64,000 nt of DNA from Herbaspirillum sp. CF444. GTDB lineage: Bacteria > Pseudomonadota > Gammaproteobacteria > Burkholderiales > Burkholderiaceae_D. Positions 61,307 through 64,000 of this stretch are shown here, piece after piece. The DNA lies in the NCBI RefSeq assembly GCF_000282135.1, contig NZ_AKJW01000118.1:1-64000 (forward strand). The letters are read 5' to 3'. The notes under the pieces are model-generated. The model was not told where the DNA came from, searched no databases, and was given only the letters and a program-made list of their open reading frames with translations. The position numbers and the translations under genes are program-made. Positions within the stretch are counted from its first letter, which is position 1, and every line of letters begins with the position of its first letter.

Positions 61307-63082
61307 TCAACGATGACCGCGACCGCCGTCCTTTTCGTTCTTGCGCCCGGCTGCCTTGTCTTCGTACATGCCGTGATCGGCCAGCTTGATCAGCGTCTCG
61401 GCGTCCTTGCCGTCTTGCGGATAGAAGGACACGCCGATGGACGCGCCGACCGTCATGCCGTCGGCGCCCTCGACCTCCTCCAGGCACAGCAGCGGCGGCG
61501 CGAGGGCGTCCTCGATCTTCTTCCTGACCTTGTCGGCGAAATCGGTCTCGGCAATGCCCCAGAACACCAGCACGAACTCGTCGCCGCCGAAGCGCGCCAC
61601 CACGTCGTCTTCGCGCATGATGGTGCGCAGGCGCTGGCCGACTTCGATCAGCGTGAGGTCGCCGTATTCATGACCGAGCTTGTCGTTGATGGCCTTGAAG
61701 CGGTTGAGATCGATGAACATCACGGTGAAATGCTCGAACAGTTCGGCGGCGCGACGGCCGCGTTTGTGCACGGCGGCGTCGAGATAGCGCAGCAAGGCGG
61801 CGCGGCTGGTGACGCCGGTAAGCTTGTCGGTGCTGAGTTCGCTCTGCATTTCCATGAAACTTTGGGCGAGCTGGCCGATTTCGTCGCGCCGTTCGATCTT
61901 CAGCGCCACATTCATCTGGCCTTTGCCGATGCGCGCGGCGGCGCGCGACAGGCGGCGCACGTCGCGCACCACCCAATGCACCACGCTCAGTCCCAGCAAC
62001 AGCGCGATGGCCACCGCAAACACGGCGATCACCACGGTCCAGCGCGCATTCTTGTCCAACGTGTCGAGGAAGTCGCCGCGCGGCACCGCGACCACCGTCA
62101 CCCACGACAGGCCGGCGTTGTCGCGCACCCACGAATAGGCGGCATAAATCACTTCGCCGTCGGCCCCCTGGAAGGTAAAGGTATTGTCGGTGCCGCCGAG
62201 ATTCTCTTCCTGGGCCAGATGCGTCTGCAAGGTCGCATAGGCGTTGCGGATGGTGGAATTTTTGCTGGCTTCGGCACGCAGGCGCCCGAGCTGTCCCTGC
62301 TGGTCGGTGAAGATGTTCTCGCCGTCGGAAGAGGCGATCAGGTTGCCGTTCGATTCCATGATGAAGGCAATGCCGCGCGGGCTGACATGCAGGTCGTGGA
62401 TGAAGTCATTGAGCGCCTTGAGCGAGACGTCGGTGGCGATCACGCCCTCGAACTGGCCGTTCGCCGCCAACACGCGCCGCGCGCGCGTAGCGACCAGATC
62501 CTTGTCCCAGTAATTGATGTAAATCTCGCTCCAGGCATCGCGGTCGCTGTTCTGGCCCGCGGCGTACCACGGCCGCAGGCGCGGATCGAACTTGGTCTCG
62601 TCGTTCTTGGGCATGCTGAGCTGGCCGTTGATGCTGTCGAAGCGATAGGCGCTGCGATAATCCACCGCGGCGCGCTTGACGCGCAGTTCGGCGTCGTCGA
62701 CGCCATAGCGGAACAAACCGACGAAGTCGCCGCTGCGATTGCCGTAGAAGACGTAGTTGTTGAGATCCGGATGCATGGACGTGGCGCTCCAGAAGCGCGC
62801 GCGGATGGCGTCGAGGTCGACATTGATGTCGGGACCCGCAGGCAGGCCGCGCGGGAATGCCGATTCGAGCACGGAGGTGGCGCCGTCGATATGCCGCTGT
62901 ACGGTAAGCGCGACGCGATCGGCGGTCTGGTCGAGCATTTGCTCGGCCACCGACACAATGGCATGCCGTCCGGCAAAATACGACAGCAGTCCGACCAGCA
63001 GCGACAACACGAGGATGAGGACAACAAACGGCAGAATCAGCACCTTCGCCAGCGAAGATGACGAGCGCAGTATATGAATCAT
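61307..63082 (-). CDS. Membrane-bound diguanylate cyclase (dCache-HAMP-GGDEF)
   Basis: A 591-residue enzyme. TM1 is at about 13-38 and an extracytoplasmic double-Cache sensor at about 40-335 (FDPRLRPWYAAGQNSDRDAWSEIYINYWDKDLVATRARRVLAANGQFEGVIATDVSLKAL). TM2 is at about 345-367, followed by HAMP and GGDEF (about 430-580). The active site RFGGDEFVLVF is canonical and REDD five residues before it fits the inhibitory I-site, so an active, feedback-inhibited cyclase is expected. The start follows GAGGGG, and a decamer repeat array lies just upstream. Confidence 0.93.
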   Translation of the reverse strand: MIHILRSSSSLAKVLILPFVVLILVLSLLVGLLSYFAGRHAIVSVAEQMLDQTADRVALTVQRHIDGATSVLESAFPRGLPAGPDINVDLDAIRARFWSATSMHPDLNNYVFYGNRSGDFVGLFRYGVDDAELRVKRAAVDYRSAYRFDSINGQLSMPKNDETKFDPRLRPWYAAGQNSDRDAWSEIYINYWDKDLVATRARRVLAANGQFEGVIATDVSLKALNDFIHDLHVSPRGIAFIMESNGNLIASSDGENIFTDQQGQLGRLRAEASKNSTIRNAYATLQTHLAQEENLGGTDNTFTFQGADGEVIYAAYSWVRDNAGLSWVTVVAVPRGDFLDTLDKNARWTVVIAVFAVAIALLLGLSVVHWVVRDVRRLSRAAARIGKGQMNVALKIERRDEIGQLAQSFMEMQSELSTDKLTGVTSRAALLRYLDAAVHKRGRRAAELFEHFTVMFIDLNRFKAINDKLGHEYGDLTLIEVGQRLRTIMREDDVVARFGGDEFVLVFWGIAETDFADKVRKKIEDALAPPLLCLEEVEGADGMTVGASIGVSFYPQDGKDAETLIKLADHGMYEDKAAGRKNEKDGGRGHR

Positions 63083-63120
63083 GGAACGTCCCCTCTTTGT
63101 ATTTCTGTTTGTTGTTGCCT

Positions 63121-63200
63121 GATGTTCCCTGATGCTGCTTGATACTGCTTGATACTGCTTGATACTGCTTGATACTGCTTGATGTTACCTGATGTCACTC
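63121..63200. repeat. 10-bp tandem repeat upstream of the cyclase gene
   Basis: Unit GATACTGCTT is repeated exactly four times at 63141-63180, flanked in phase by degenerate units (GATGTTCCCT, GATGCTGCTT, then GATGTTACCT, GATGTCACTC). The array lies 39-118 bases before the start codon on the coding strand. The 10-bp period roughly equals one helix turn. Copy-number change here could alter expression of the cyclase. Confidence 0.85.
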
Positions 63201-63283
63201 TTTGCGAGACGGCGATCCGTCTGAGTATTATCGGCAGAATGAGACGCAAAATGAAGTAATTCCGCAATGAAATTTTCGGCACG

Positions 63284-63330
63284 CAAGAAAACACCCCGCC
63301 GGCCTCCATGCTGCAGAAGCGGACGGGGTG
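63284..63330 (-). terminator. Terminator for the downstream chemoreceptor
   Basis: Arms around CACCCCG and CGGGGTG, read on the minus strand after the chemoreceptor stop and followed by TTTTCTTG. A further small palindrome (ATGCCGATCCGGCAT, 63346-63360) precedes it. Confidence 0.6.
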
Positions 63331-63368
63331 AGGAGATGACTATCCATGCCGATCCGGCATGGGAGCGA

Positions 63369-64000
63369 TCAGGCGCGCTTGCGCTGGTGGCTGAGTTGCG
63401 GAGCGGGATTCACGACCCTGGCGCCGACCGGGCGCAGCGGCACGATGTTGCCGGCGTTCACCGGTGAAACAACTTGCGCACCCGGCGCTTCCAGGCTGAA
63501 TACGCCGACGGCGTGGTTGAGGCTGGCGGCCTGGTCCTGCAAGGTGCCGACGGCAGCGCTGGCTTGCTCCACCAGGGCGGCGTTCTGCTGCGTGACCTGA
63601 TCCATCAGGGCAATCGCGCGATGCACCTCTTCGATGCCGATGCTTTGCTCGTGACTGGCGGCCGAGATTTCACCGACCACGTCGGTCACGCGCTTCACGC
63701 TGGAAACGATCTGTTCCATGGTGTCGCCGGCTTGCTCGACCAGTCTGGCGCCGGTGTCGACTTTTTCCACCGAGTCGTCGATCAGTTGCTTGATCTCTTT
63801 CGCCGCGGCCGAACTGCGTTGCGCCAGGCTGCGCACCTCCGTCGCCACCACCGCGAAACCGCGGCCCTGCTCGCCGGCGCGCGCCGCTTCCACCGCGGCA
63901 TTCAAGGCCAGGATATTGGTCTGGAAGGCGATGCCGTCGATCACGCCGATGATGTCGACGATGCGGCGCGACGAGGTGTTGATCGAATCCATGGTCTGCA
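63369..64000 (-). CDS. Methyl-accepting chemotaxis protein, C-terminal part (cut by window end)
   Basis: The frame continues past 64000, so only the last 210 residues are visible. They are the MCP signalling hairpin: [62 protein letters not shown] up to the [34 protein letters not shown] segment. The C-terminal tail is basic ([12 protein letters not shown]) and lacks a WEQF-type tether, unlike the receptor at 12025-13782. The sensor type is not visible. Confidence 0.92.
   Translation of the reverse strand, partial: QTMDSINTSSRRIVDIIGVIDGIAFQTNILALNAAVEAARAGEQGRGFAVVATEVRSLAQRSSAAAKEIKQLIDDSVEKVDTGARLVEQAGDTMEQIVSSVKRVTDVVGEISAASHEQSIGIEEVHRAIALMDQVTQQNAALVEQASAAVGTLQDQAASLNHAVGVFSLEAPGAQVVSPVNAGNIVPLRPVGARVVNPAPQLSHQRKRA

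Noticed and set aside
63079..63309. 76-codon minus-strand frame whose stop overlaps the cyclase start (ATGA) and that reads through the decamer array
   Set aside because: The product is dominated by repeat-derived SIKQYQA and has no ribosome site of note; the overlap is probably chance. It would be worth reviving if ribosome profiling showed translation.

Overview
The window is a high-GC, gene-dense chromosomal segment that looks like a betaproteobacterium of the Burkholderiales, most likely Oxalobacteraceae (Herbaspirillum/Collimonas-like). This assignment is inferred from the gene repertoire: a Urt/Fmd-type amide transporter with AmiE and FmdA, a DUF4148 protein, a DUF2145 protein, an EmrAB-NodT efflux operon, many LysR regulators and several c-di-GMP proteins. 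No rRNA, tRNA, CRISPR array, intact insertion sequence or phage was recognised, so taxonomy rests on protein resemblance from memory.

Layout. 1-7.3 kb: small membrane proteins, a probable GlxA/DJ-1-like gene remnant, an outer-membrane-type protein, a PAS-GGDEF diguanylate cyclase, and an operon of a degenerate EAL-HDOD protein, a PAS sensor kinase and a NarL-type regulator. 7.3-12 kb: a MarR regulator divergent from an EmrA-EmrB-NodT tripartite efflux operon. 12-19 kb: a chemoreceptor, a GNAT enzyme, an SDR-RidA-MFS operon with a divergent LysR regulator, and a DMT exporter. 19-25 kb: a minus-strand cluster coding a 920-residue fusion of a group II PLP decarboxylase with an ATP-grasp ligase, a second fold-type-I PLP enzyme and a FetAB-like ABC exporter; I regard this as the best candidate for an undescribed pathway. 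25-35 kb: a QseBC-like two-component system, a methyltransferase, a FecA-like TonB receptor behind a Fur-box-like site, and SDR genes paired with HxlR or AraC regulators.

35-48 kb is a coherent amide-nitrogen island. Minus-strand urtABCDE-like transporter genes are followed by amiE, fmdA and fmdB. Facing away from them is a hybrid kinase whose sensor is a whole NCS1 permease joined through a cysteine cluster, followed by its LuxR-type response regulator. Two copies of one palindromic motif lie in the intergenic region between them, which suggests one regulatory circuit. No urease genes are visible, so short-chain amides fit better than urea as the substrate.

48-53.7 kb: a two-cysteine peroxiredoxin divergent from a LysR gene; an XRE regulator divergent from two exported proteins that share near-identical translation start regions; a DUF4148 protein and a zinc-ribbon protein. 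53.7-64 kb: an unusual three-armed inverted repeat, a dioxygenase-flavoprotein pair, a LysR-CoA transferase-HMG-CoA-lyase-MFS catabolic operon, a dCache-GGDEF cyclase preceded by a 10-bp tandem repeat, and the C-terminal part of a chemoreceptor cut by the window end.
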